DNA of 64,000 nucleotides. It comes from Diadema setosum. Taxonomy: Eukaryota; Echinodermata; Echinoidea; Diadematoida; Diadematidae. The DNA lies in the NCBI GenBank assembly GCA_033980235.1, contig CM067075.1:20162844-20226843 (forward strand), in the 5' to 3' direction. A program made the position numbers and the translations under genes. Shown in pieces: positions 1 through 25,067 of this stretch (positions are counted from its first letter, which is position 1; every line of letters begins with the position of its first letter). Below the pieces are notes generated by a model that was not told where the DNA came from, searched no databases, and saw only the letters and a list, made by a program, of their open reading frames with translations.

Positions 1-1812
1 TCTCTCTCTGTTAACTTTTCCAGCTTGCTGTGTGACTGTCTCTGACCAACATAATATGCAATCCATCTGCACGCATTACACCTACATTGCTTTCGATAAA
101 GGAAGCCATAAACGACTTTACGTCAGCTGAGTGTGTGAAGCTATGAGCCAATTGCCTTTCATCTGGTATTACCATTACACTGGTTACCATAAAAAGAACT
201 CAGACACAACCCAATTACCAGTAACATGTTGAAACATTTATTATATTTTCCTGCTCAGAATGATTGAAGGTGAAATGAAAGTATTTTGACATCACTCAAA
301 TATCATCGGCTTGTTACAAATTCAGACAATACACAAGACAAAACCTGTAAGAAAAGGACATATTTTGTCAGCCACAAAGATAACTAAAAAAAAAAAAAAA
401 AAAAATGAAGAAAAAATATCAGAAGTGAAAGCAGTAACATGTTTTGCTTTGGGACAGCCTTTGGACATCAAAGACTTCATGAACATGCATTACACATATG
501 ATGCATTTATACTGAATACCAGTCAATGTGCTACCATGCTGTCAGGTGGATGTAATTTCAGGAATTCACCCAAATCAAAGCTCAATCCATCTCATTTCCG
601 ACAGCATCAAAATGATTATCAAATTTCAGTGTACCACAGCTTGTCACAAGCATGGCGATCTATGATGAAGATCGTACACCAGGACCATCCAGTTTAACTT
701 TGCCTTCTTCAAATCAAAAAAAGGATTTTCAAAGTATTATCACCAAGGAGCTATTTTACCGGTACTCTCTCTGAAGCACAGAATGAACAATTGTATGAGA
801 TTACATTCATTTCCAGTGTCTTCTTCACTGCTTTAATCAATTTGACCAGTGTTTCCTTGTCCTTAGCATGTCTCCATGAGATTAGGAGTCTTATTTTCAG
901 CGAAAACATGTCGCCCAATTGTGCAATGCAGGTATTCTGCATTAAAATCTTGAACTGAAATTCTCCACAACGACAACTAAAAGAAGTGTACATGTACAAT
1001 GTAGTATCAAGTGTGGCTGTCAAATATTCTGCCATTTGAGCATATGACGGACAATAGCTAATAACAGGTGGACTTACAATCAACATGTAAGTGGCACAAG
1101 GTACGAAATTCCTTGTTTAAAAATGAATAGTCATCATGAAATTGAGGTCCTCACCTACCCATTCTCTTCTCATTTGTCACAATTAATGCCTCTCACGCAA
1201 CAACATGTAGACATAATGCATACGTCACACATTTTGGGTTTGTATTTTCACAAATTTGGCATGTCAGATTCTACTTGCAAATCTAACACACAAAAAAAAA
1301 TAATGATAATATAAAAAAATGATAATAATAAATAAAATAAAAAATTAATGAACTCACTCTGATCCAGATATGAATTGTAAACATGCAGTGATTTAGGCAT
1401 ATATTTCTCTGTTCACTACTGTACTCCACAATTGCAAGTTTTACTCTTTGAAATGGTCAGGAAGTCCCGATTCACAAAAAAAAAAAAAAAAATAGACTCG
1501 CTCCATATATGGTGTACACAGTAAGAGGCTGTTGTCACAAATGAGAAGTCTTCCATTTGACATTTACATATTTTGTAAAATGAAGTTGCAATTTTGTTTT
1601 CTATTACTATGTGTATTTCTTACAAATTTATTTCTCTCCATCTCTTTTTCTCTCCCTCTCTATCTCTCTCTCTCTCTCTCTTCTTATTACACACACAACT
1701 CTCCTATGAACAAGTAGACTCTTTCTGGATTAACTCCAGAAGTCCTGTACAAACAGTCTAAGGTTTGTTAGAATTTGCATCTAGCACGTGTCATACTTCC
1801 TCTTCCGAAAGT
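1..1812 (-). other. PSMC5 3' UTR and downstream flank
   Basis: No gene seen. On the minus strand, AATAAA (TTTATT at 237-242) would close a 3' UTR of about 1.6 kb; another TTTATT near 1627-1632 would give a UTR of about 0.2 kb. The stretch also has A-runs near 387 and 1478 and a CT-rich microsatellite at about 1635-1682. Which polyadenylation signal is used cannot be told from sequence. Confidence 0.45.
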
Positions 1813-15523
<13,711 letters not shown>

Positions 15524-16085
15524 GCAAAGAGAGGTCGCCCTGAATGAAATATGACGTTGAGGGCAGCCTTCAGAGCGCGTCAATACATTTTGGATCAGGG
15601 GCAGAGCTGTCAAAATGAATTAGACAAAGATTTAAATTCAATTCAAATTCAAATCATAGAATAAATATGGAGTTGATTAATAAAGTAGATGATTGAAGAG
15701 ACAAAAAAAAAAATCTACAAATGGGTGAAGTGCCGGTTAAGTAAAAGACAGAAGACAAAGACAGAGTGAGAACTGTCGGAAGTAGAGTTCTTTGCAGCAG
15801 TTCTCTGGAAATCATTCAAGAGCAAGGAAATGATTTATTGAATTCTAATGCCCCCAACATCGACGCTCTGTCTCTGTCGAGTTGGCCCCATATCGGGGTG
15901 TTGGACAGTGCCGGTACTCCTGAAGAAGACAAAGGGAGTCACCTCAAAACTAAGTCAATACTGAACACGATTGATCAAGCGCACCGAAACACTTACTGTT
16001 TGTTTGTTTGTTTGTTTTGTTTTGTTTGTTTGTTTGTTTGTTTGTTTGGGTTTTTTTTTTTTGGGGGGGGGGGGAGAATCTCGAC

Positions 16086-16600
16086 GGGGGCACATAATGT
16101 AATGATGTGAGATTCTAGGCAAGGGTTTTGAAGGGGGATACCCCCCCCCCCCCCCTCCACGGTATGGACTTTTTGTTAAAAAAAAAACAAACAGAGAATA
16201 AAAGTCGCGTTTATAGAGCATTTGAAGGCAAATTTCTAGGGAATTACAATTTGAAAAAAAAAATAAGTTGGATGGACTATGATCATAATATACGGGGGGG
16301 GGAGTACATTATGTGACGGTGTGAGATCTTCGGCGAGGGTGTGGCCACGGTAGGTACTTTTTGTTTAAACAGAGTATAAAAGTCGCCCTTATGGAGCATT
16401 TAAAAGCAAATCTCTATAAAGGGAATTAAACATAATTATAGGGGAAAAAAATCAGTGCGAAGGACTATGATTATAACATACGGGCGAACACATATGTGAC
16501 GATGTGAGATCCTTGCAGCGAGAGAGCGAAGCGACCGAGCAGAGGAGGGTGGGAACTCCCACGGTAGGGATTTTTTTGATTTAAAAAAAAATGAAAGTTA
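16086..16600. repeat. Diverged tandem repeat, about 200-bp unit, 2.5 copies
   Basis: Each unit has ATGTRAYGRTGTGAGAT, then a GGCRAGGGT-like segment, CCACGGTA, then AGARTAWAAGTCGC, then GGACTATGATYATAA. Starts lie near 16090, 16303 and 16487; the third copy ends with GCGAGAGAGCGAAGCGACCGAG and CCCACGGTAGGGA. Polypurine and poly-C runs break up the units. No coding potential. Confidence 0.7.
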
Positions 16601-16866
16601 TCACGTGAATTTTTACGTTACAAGTGTGCAAGTATAAATCGAGCGGTCGACTGTAACGGTGATTAAGAGTATCGTGTATGCAAACAGAATGGGACAATCA
16701 GACTCCCACAGTGTGACAGTAGACCACATATACGATCAACAATGTCTACCTAAACAGTTGTAATGCATTGTAAATGCTCCATAGATGGTGGCACTCTGAG
16801 AAATTTTGATCTGAAGAGTCTTGCATCAAAGCCATGCTGTTTTGATGTTGAACCATTTATGTATAT

Positions 16867-16869
<3 letters not shown>

Positions 16870-16901
<32 letters not shown>
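16870..16901. repeat. TG dinucleotide microsatellite
   Basis: About 16 uninterrupted TG units. Confidence 0.95.
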
Positions 16902-16905
<4 letters not shown>

Positions 16906-19165
16906 ATAATATAAATCCTCTGCTCTCATCTGGCTCACTAGTCAGAAGCGGGCAGTCGCATTATATTAGTATGACAGCAGATCGACTTATCATTTCGCCG
17001 TTTGTGCGAAATACAAGCTCCCCAGATCCGGTGTTACGACACTTTCTCAGATTATTACGTTTTCACAATTTTAAGGTTTGGGGTCGTGGGGTTATTGTGG
17101 TGCTGTGATTGTGACATAATATTAATAAATTTGTTTTCTCTGTACCTTGGATATTATGGCGCAATGAAAACACTTGATTGTACACCGGTATGTTGTGCGG
17201 TACATTGACATGTAGGGAAATATTTGGGCCGTGGGGTTAGGGATCGGAAGAGAATTTTAAAGATTCACAATCTTATTTCTATAGTTTGAAAATAGTTCAG
17301 GGTATTGTTATAAAAATTGGTGTAAACAGATAATGATTTTTTTGCTAATTGTATGATGCTGTCTCGTATTGGCAGGATGTTTTATAGATTTGTTTTGAAT
17401 GGTGCGAGATGGCGAAGAAGCGCCAGTCACCATTATAGTGACATAATAGTACATTATTTTCTAGGTAGGCCTGCAATGATTAAATCGGTATACATGCTCA
17501 ATCCAAAATCTTGTAAATGTTATTTTACAATATTAGTTAAATGTTTTAGCTATTCCTTGATGTGTGTTGGTTGGAAAAGCTCGGTGGTCGTACTTATATG
17601 ATTTTGATTGTTTTTTCTAGCCCGGCAACATGGATAGCGAAGCATATAAGGGGAAGCCTCACTTTTTGTACTCTTGTATTGCGCTTGTTTTGTTTGATTG
17701 TTCGTTGTTTGATTATTCAAATATATGTCTCTTACAAATGCTGAATAAATGAGAATGATAATAGTAATAGGAACAACAATACAATGTACATGTATGTAAC
17801 TGCCGTGGAAAAAAAAAATGTGTGTAAAAGCCTATCATGCATTTATGTGTGAAATACGATGCGCCCTCTCTATTTCTCTTTTTCTGTTATTAGCAAAACT
17901 TGACCTCTGTAATGAGAAAAATGTGATGGATACGCATTAACATTTAATGTCAATGCAATGATGAACTCATTTTAACAAACACTAACGCGATCCCTTTCAA
18001 ACGTGTTAAATGTTGACGATGTTTGTTAATTGTACCTTGAATAAACTGTTTAAACCAGCAAAACCAACGCGTTTTGGATGAATTTGCTGTTAGATTTGAA
18101 ACGAAACAATGCAGGCTCCATAAAGCTGCATTCTATTAATCACGATCCCACTGGCCTATCAGAGAATCCAATATCAATGCATTGTTGAGCTTGCGGTTTT
18201 AATAGCAGACTATACCCGGCAACAAAGAAGTCTGACACCTTTACCTTTGCTGGTCATGCTTTACTCATGAAAGCAGAGCACAAGGCAGCTAAAAACTTGT
18301 TCATACATGTACAGTAATATACCAGGTAAACTTTGTAGTAAAAATACGCACATTTTTTAATGCCATTTTCATGTTCGAGTGTCAGTTTTTAAAGTGTTGT
18401 ATTGTCGTTGTATTGATGAGAAAAAACCCCAATGCATGGCCATTTCGAAATCTCTGCATGACAGTGAATATCTTTTATATACCACAATGCAAATACGAAG
18501 AAATGAACACGTCATGAGCAGGTAACTCTCCCGTCCACTCTTCATCACCATCCCCCCCCCCCCCCCACCTCCCTCTCTCTCCCTCCCGGCTCTCTCATTG
18601 AGATATGTAGTGAATTTTGAAGAAAAAAATCAAATGTTGAAAAGATGTTCAAACGCAAATTCTAACAAATCATCCGGAAATTTCTTTTAATCTGAAAAGT
18701 CAGCAACCTTGTATACGATTCAATGTATATGCTGACACTATTTTTTTTTCATTTAATCAAAGTCTGCCTACACTTTGTCTACAAGTTTTGACTCGCAAAC
18801 GTGTCATGGTACATCATTATGTGTTTCACGTGCTTCCCATTAGTCGTTCCCATTATCACAGCCTGCTCTTAGATAGAGACTGATATACTTGCCTTCAAAG
18901 TAACAACGCCACGAAACAGCGATGAAACTTTAATTGTTTTCACTGCAGGCGTTTGGAATGGATAATGAAATATGAAGAAAAAATATTTTTCGTTTGACAA
19001 TGCAATTTCCCCTCTACAGAATCACAGAAGAAACAGGGTGTATAGCAACGTCACGTTGCTTTTTTTTTTCCTACAGAAAACAAAACACTTAAAAATGCAA
19101 GAGGGAAGAATAACATAAGGATGATTTCATTACATCTTCTGCTATTATTTCACTCAGCAAACTGG

Positions 19166-19174
19166 TATAAATAG
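19166..19174 (+). promoter_or_regulatory. TATA box of the GPCR gene
   Basis: TATAAATAG, a strong TATA consensus, 184 bp before the ATG at 19358. A start site 25-30 bp downstream (about 19195-19200) would leave a 5' UTR of about 160 bp with no in-frame ATG seen. Inference from position and motif. Confidence 0.55.
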
Positions 19175-19357
19175 ACCGGTAGTGGACTGCAGGTAACAGT
19201 CTATTTCAAAACTAAACCCCCATTATTGAGCCGATTATAGAGCTTGTATCTCACTTCAGAAAGTTTTCGATTGTCACAGTTTCTGTAACGTTGTAACATA
19301 GGTTGCACAAGTATAATCATTTTATGCAGTGGATCATTATCTCCTTGTCCTATAACC

Positions 19358-20500
19358 ATGACGTCTGTTAGTCTACCAGCGACCTCAAAGACAGAAGTTT
19401 TAACCGAACTGGCCACGGAAATATCAAGTTCCTCATTCATTTCATCATCCTTGTCACCCGGTGACCGTGAGGAAGTCTCGTCCGACGTTGCTTTCCTCCA
19501 CCGTGCCATCATCAGTGTCTGTTTGCTCGTGGTATTTTTTGTCGGCTGTTCGGGAAACGCCTTGGTTATCGTATCGGTGATTGTCTCGAGGAAACTTCAG
19601 ACAACGACCAACATTCTGGTGGTCAGCCTCGCCGTAGCGGATTTCGTCGTCTGCTTCACCCTACCCCTACAAGTTTCCATGATTTTGAGCGACGTCGACA
19701 ACTGGCCTTTCCCTGAGATCGTGTGCGTTCTCGTCGTCGCTCTCTCGTTTACATCGATATGCTGCAGCGTGCTCACCCTGGGGAGCATCGCTGTCATCAG
19801 ATGGTATGTCATCACGAAATCAATTCGCGGCGATCGCGGATTCAACACCCATCGCAGAGTCTCCTTCGTAGCCATAGCAACGTGGGTGGTATCATCCGTT
19901 TTCATGATAGTTCCTCCGTATGTCGGCATAGGGTCCATAGGCATTTCAGAATATTATCACTTGTGTTCGGTCACCGATGACAATCCGACAAACTTTATGT
20001 ACGTATCTCTGCAAGGAGCAATACTCTTTGTTACGCTGACAGTGACAGGAATTTTTTACCTTCTCATTCTGCGATTTGTTCTTGCAAGTTCAAAGAATTT
20101 CCGATCGCAGTTTGCGGACAGTTCAGTGGGAACATCAGGCGGGGCTAACAACAGTTCGAACTCAACATTCGATAGGCGCGAAATTGACATCACGAAAAAT
20201 CTCTTCATCGTTGTTTGTGTGTTTGTGGCATGTTTTCTGCCCACCGTCGTAAACTTCTTCATACCGGGCGCAAGCGTTATCACTCTCTACACAAGCCCAT
20301 TTTTAACCATCAACAGCTCCTTGAACCCCATAATCTATGGTCTGAAACATCCCAGCTTTAAAGAGGTTTTCCGTTGTCTCCTGACGGGCAATCTGGAGGG
20401 AATTCCCCAACCAAGCAGTCTGCTCAAACGACACAAGACAAAGGCATCGAAAAATCATTCGCAACGAGTAACCGGTCGGGATGCATCCTCTAGTGTGTAG
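19358..20500 (+). CDS. Class A (rhodopsin-like) GPCR, orphan, intronless
   Basis: A seven-helix receptor, expected at the plasma membrane and to signal through G proteins; ligand unknown. 380 residues in one exon. Landmarks: Ser/Thr-rich N-tail 1-47; TM1 with GN67; TM2 LAVAD (D95); TM3 from Cys123 to IRWY (147-150) in the DRY position; TM4 about 168-188; ECL2 Cys203, the likely disulfide partner of Cys123; TM5 about 213-241; ICL3 rich in Ser/Asn/Gly (250-270); TM6 with CFLP (292-295) in the CWxP position; TM7 with NPIIY (323-327); helix 8 and a possible palmitoylated Cys340; basic tail. ATG context AACCATGA. The replaced DRY and toggle residues recall melatonin-, moody- and GPR84-like groups and lineage-expanded invertebrate receptors; I cannot place it further. 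Confidence 0.93.
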   Translation: MTSVSLPATSKTEVLTELATEISSSSFISSSLSPGDREEVSSDVAFLHRAIISVCLLVVFFVGCSGNALVIVSVIVSRKLQTTTNILVVSLAVADFVVCFTLPLQVSMILSDVDNWPFPEIVCVLVVALSFTSICCSVLTLGSIAVIRWYVITKSIRGDRGFNTHRRVSFVAIATWVVSSVFMIVPPYVGIGSIGISEYYHLCSVTDDNPTNFMYVSLQGAILFVTLTVTGIFYLLILRFVLASSKNFRSQFADSSVGTSGGANNSSNSTFDRREIDITKNLFIVVCVFVACFLPTVVNFFIPGASVITLYTSPFLTINSSLNPIIYGLKHPSFKEVFRCLLTGNLEGIPQPSSLLKRHKTKASKNHSQRVTGRDASSSV

Positions 20501-20817
20501 ATGGAGTTCTGTTCAACATGTCTCAAATTATTCTAGGTTACTATTTCCTTCTAATCGCTGTGTCTGCATCTTCTCCCTCTTTTTGCCCCGCTCTTTCCCC
20601 CTTTCTCTATATTTCTGTCTCACTTTGTTCTTTTCCTTTGGTTACCATCTCAAATGCACTGATGAAAAGCACCTTGATTAGTGGGGGTCAAAGTTGATAC
20701 CATTATAATATTGTATCCATGTTTTGATGAAACTTATGTGATTCAAAGTTCCTTAAAATAATTATTATGTACTTATGTAAGCGTTATGTATGTTGCTTTG
20801 TATTACTTTATTATGGA

Positions 20818-20823
20818 AATAAA
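20818..20823 (+). terminator. Polyadenylation signal of the GPCR gene
   Basis: AATAAA 318 bp after the stop codon, the first canonical signal downstream on the plus strand. Confidence 0.55.
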
Positions 20824-22082
20824 ATCATGTGACTTGAATATAAGCTTACAATAAGGTAATGACTGAATGTTCAACACGCCATAGGTTTATAATCATATAC
20901 AAGTTAGCGCATTTTACTTCAATACCATAGAATATGCACCGTTTTTGATATTTAGTACTCTTTGGATCTCATAAAGACTAAAGTTTGGTGCATCACATGC
21001 TAAAACCCTATCAATCTTCATTTGACAATAATATCAAGGAGAAAAGAACAGATATCTATTACGTTGTTTTGTTTTGTGAACTGTGAGCAAACGAAGTCTT
21101 ACTGAAACTTGGTGAAAGAATATGTGAGGAGTTCAGTGTTTTGTCTTTGTTGTTGTTGTTTTTTTTTTTTTTTGATTTCTGAAAACCGCAGTATTGATAT
21201 TTCATCATAATCGTTCGCACTCAAACAGGCTCCAGTTTACTCAAGGTCATGTTCAAAGATAAAACACGAGGTGAATGAAAAGCAAAAATAAATGCATACA
21301 TGGATAAAAACAACGACACATACATAATCTTCTCGTGGCCCGAGGTTCTAAGATTTTGGAGATTGTATGGGCATAGACAACGAGGAGTCTGAAAAAATAC
21401 TATAATTTATGTCAATAATGAAAGATTTATGGATTTCTAGTTTTTCATGGATTATGACATTGTATAGTGCACAGGAATTGACACTAATCGGGAAAACGTC
21501 AAGTATACGCTTAAATCGTTCTAATTTCCAAGAGCTTGATGGCTATTAAGATTTAGCATTGTAGTTATTGTCCTCTCAATAGTAATATAGGAAGAGTTAA
21601 TAAATGAAAATGGAAATAATGCAGTCGTATCCTATCCCAATCCCCTTCTTCCAACAATACACCCACATCTCCTCCCTTCCATTCGCGGTTGTGATAAGCT
21701 TCAGCTCATTTTAGTTAAACTGTCATTTTTCTATGTAATTTTCCAAAAACCATCAAACAAACAGAACATTATTATCAGATACATTAGCATGGCTTTACCA
21801 CAATGGAATCCGTCATTGTGACATTATGTTTATTACACTACATACATGTCATTGTTTTTTTTTACAAATATTTACGACATTGCATTCAGCAAGGTCATAA
21901 CAAGGCAAGTATTGTCTGTATAAATTCTGTGTTTTCAAAATTTGTCATTGGAAATGAAAATGTATCTCTCTTGACTTAGTTTGATAGGTGCACCTTCATA
22001 CTTCTCAACAATGTTGTATTGTAATCTAACGTGCTGGTCTGTCCTCAGGCTTGACAATGTGACTGAATGGTTGCATATCTCA

Positions 22083-22458
22083 CTTTATACACATTCAACT
22101 TACATCGGCACGCGCACCCGTACTCGTTACGGCGACCGTGCCTTCAGCACACTCTGGAACAACTTACCTATCCACGGCCGCGAAGCTCCTACAGCAGACT
22201 CTTTCAAAAAGTTGCTGAAAACCCATCTGTTCACTCATGACTTGTAATTTGTATTGATTTATTACATGCATGTTATGTTCGTTCCTTAAGTTACAATCTA
22301 CAATGTGTGTATTATGTATTTTGTATTGTGTTTCATCTTACTGTCTACTTCATGATTTGATTTCTCCTTTCTAATTTGTCTACATTCCTAGACGCTTAGC
22401 GCTTAGAAAAGTTGTAATAAGCGCTTTATAAATGATATTTATCATTATTATTATTATA
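22083..22458 (+). mobile_element. 5'-truncated L2/CR1-like LINE, 3' end copy 1
   Basis: Encodes the C-terminal tail typical of these LINEs: RYGDRAFSTLWNNLPIHGRE, then SFKKLLKTHLFTHDL and stop at 22245-22247. It is followed by about 200 bp of 3' UTR ending AAGCGCTTTATAAATG and an ATT-repeat tail. The endonuclease and RT core are absent, as usual after incomplete reverse transcription. A related copy is at 63080-63455. Confidence 0.72.
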
Positions 22459-24809
22459 GTAACCTGTAGATTTTTCCTTGTTTCATCAGAATTTCTTGGA
22501 GTAATCATAAATCGGACTTTCCTTCAGCCATCAAACTAGATGTTAAAATGACATTAGTACATATCTATCGTAAATCATTGTGGATAAAATGTTTAATGTT
22601 GAAAGTGTTTAAATGTCTTATGAATTATGACCGTTAGCGCAGTAAAACACTATACCTTGTGGATTCTCCTCATTTATTTCTGCGTTAATGCAGTGTCAAA
22701 TTTTGCATACCTTTATAGATATTTGTATAATGACACTTTTTTTTCAAATGATACCATTATTTTAAACAAATAGTTCCATGTATGTTTATGTATTGTTGTA
22801 ATGTATTGTTCGTTTGTTTTCCTTGAAATTATCCAAAAGAAAATGTGATATTGCAAATAAACTTTGATTTGATTTGAACTGAATTGAATTGAATATAAAG
22901 TGCTTTAATGAATCACACTACATTTTGTTATAGTTACATAATGCTATTTATTGTTATTAGATGTGGAAAATTGGCGAGCAAATGCTGTTTGTCAAAGTTC
23001 AATCAAGCCATCATTCCACGATCTGCCTTATACTGAGGATTAACAGTTTAACTTATTTGAATATCTATGCACTCCCTTGAAGGGCATGGTATAAGCTACT
23101 TATGTGCATGTGGAACACCTCAGTACGACAATACCTATATGATATCGAATTTTTTCAGCCTATACACATTTGTGAAGAGGTACTCAGAGTCGGTTTTATT
23201 TTGTCAACATAAATAACACAAGGGAGGATGAAATGAATTCATTTCAATTCATTTATTCATTTATTTATTTTGTCATTCTTCTTTTTTTTAACAAAACATA
23301 ACGCATAATAAATTTGGAATTACATCATAAACATAAACATTCAACTTTGCAAAAGATAAATGATACAGATAAACAAAAGAATGCATACTGGCAAAAAAGT
23401 ACAAAGTTATGCTTTAGTTAAGAAAAAAAAAAGAATTGAGAGGTCCTCTAAAAAGCAAGCTTGTATGTTGTGAACCACTCAAAAAATGAACAAACTTATG
23501 AATTACTTATTTACAAATACTTATCACAGATATGATTTACGACAGAACGGAACAAGACGGGAGAAATACAAAAGACATGACACGACTAACTTGAAAACCA
23601 TTGAGAAACGTTATTTTCGCGGTCTTTGGTCGCAAACCTTTGTGAAGGAAGAATTTAGTTGATGGTTCATTAAAATGCTACATTGCGCATTCTCTGAGTT
23701 TAATATACCTTGAATGATAAAACAATACATATAATACTGTATTGTTGTTGCCTCGTAGAAAAGTGGCATACAAAATATGCACTTTTACCATCCACTCGCC
23801 TCTCTCTACCCCCACCAAACACACACCTCAGACAGGGTGTCAGAAAAAAAAAAAGCTCCTTGTGATGCAATCAAATATCGATAATACAAACTTTAGAGAT
23901 ACTGTATACACCATAAGATAGGCTTAGTACGTGGTAATGAAGAAGCATGTAAAACTTCAGACATTAGTGGGAGACATTCAACGAAATATGGAAAAGAAAC
24001 CCCCCAAATAACATCATTTTTTTTTCTAGTTTTATCAACATGACTTGGCAGTTTAAGATGAGGGTCCCCACATTTCATTGATTGCATGCATAATAGGAGC
24101 CCTTTATATAGGCATTATTTTTTTTTCTTTTTGAATAAGTGAAGCATGAAGCTACGTGTATTGTTGCTCCATGTAGGGAGGTATGGGACACCTCGCTGCT
24201 CCATGGTTTGAATGTGGATTTGCGATTGAGGGTGACCACTCCCAAGGTTTCCTCTGAGAAAAGGGTTGCCTTCAAGGACCATATTCTGTCGTCTACAGTG
24301 TTGATGAAACTTCTTAGTGTTACGTAACTTGAAGAGAAGGGCATCGAGTGCAAACAGCTAGCATTGCTGCACAGTAATCTCGGGATATTTCCCACACGAA
24401 TCGTCATGCGCGTGGTACAATCACGACAGTACTACGAAAAAGAAAAAGAAAAGAAGTCAAACAACCTCTGTGATATGTGGAAGAACATGGGTATTTATGC
24501 TAACTGCCTTCTGAAAAGATCGGGCTTTTCCTCTAACCCCCCCCCCCCCCCCTCATCTCTCTTTCTCTCTCAGAGGGCTTGGCCCATCATTGGTGATACG
24601 CGGTGTGCTATAAAAAGGTGTGAGGTGTACTGACACAATAGAGGCCCCATTATAGTCGTCATGCGTTTTTGACCGTGGCGCATAGGGAAATTATTTGATG
24701 CCATGAACACTGTACACGTGCAGCGTCGTCTGATCTGGTGACACGTCGACTGCATGGCTTCAACTAGTTAACTTCAACTTTATGTAGTTCTGGAAGAATT
24801 TCTTGGATA

Positions 24810-25067
24810 ATGGCTGGCGTAACTTTGATACGATTTAAGCTGATTGCTGCTTCTCTTCTCTCTGCCGGGGCATCGCTGGCGGCACTCCGATGTGCTTGCA
24901 ATGGTGAAATTGGCATCGTTCTTCGTATACTTACAGGTATGGAGACGTACGGTATTTTGGTGCATTTAGCCAAGGCAGTGCGCATGAAAAATTTCGAAAT
25001 CCGGAATGCAAAAGAGTGCGATGAGTGTAAGCAAGAATTACTAAAGAAGACCCTCATGAAACGATGA
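24810..25067 (+). CDS. Small hypothetical ORF, 85 residues
   Basis: Starts MAGVTLIRFKLIAASLLSAG with a hydrophobic, alanine-rich segment (about 5-30), then ACNGEIGIVLRILTG and a charged, Cys-containing end (ECDECKQELLKKTL). Composition is less repetitive than the flanks. The antisense strand is also open over much of the span, so the reading direction is uncertain, and I recognise no family. It could be a degraded retroelement piece, an exon, or chance. Confidence 0.22.
   Translation: MAGVTLIRFKLIAASLLSAGASLAALRCACNGEIGIVLRILTGMETYGILVHLAKAVRMKNFEIRNAKECDECKQELLKKTLMKR

Larger units (their letters stand above)
15524..19165. other. Intergenic region between PSMC5 and the GPCR gene
   Basis: Holds the PSMC5 promoter side, the tandem repeat at 16086-16600, a TG microsatellite (16870-16901) and a C-run near 18552-18567. 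A 115-codon open frame at 15766-16110 matches no family I know and runs into TTTG/poly-G low complexity, so I do not call it. The rest shows nothing supportable. Confidence 0.5.

Noticed and set aside
311..697. 128-codon plus-strand frame
   Set aside because: Starts at a non-ATG codon, contains a poly-Lys run from an A tract, and lies in the PSMC5 3' flank with no recognisable domain.
15766..16110. 114-codon plus-strand frame near the PSMC5 5' end
   Set aside because: Its second half is TTTG microsatellite and poly-G. The first half has no family resemblance and no supporting splice context.
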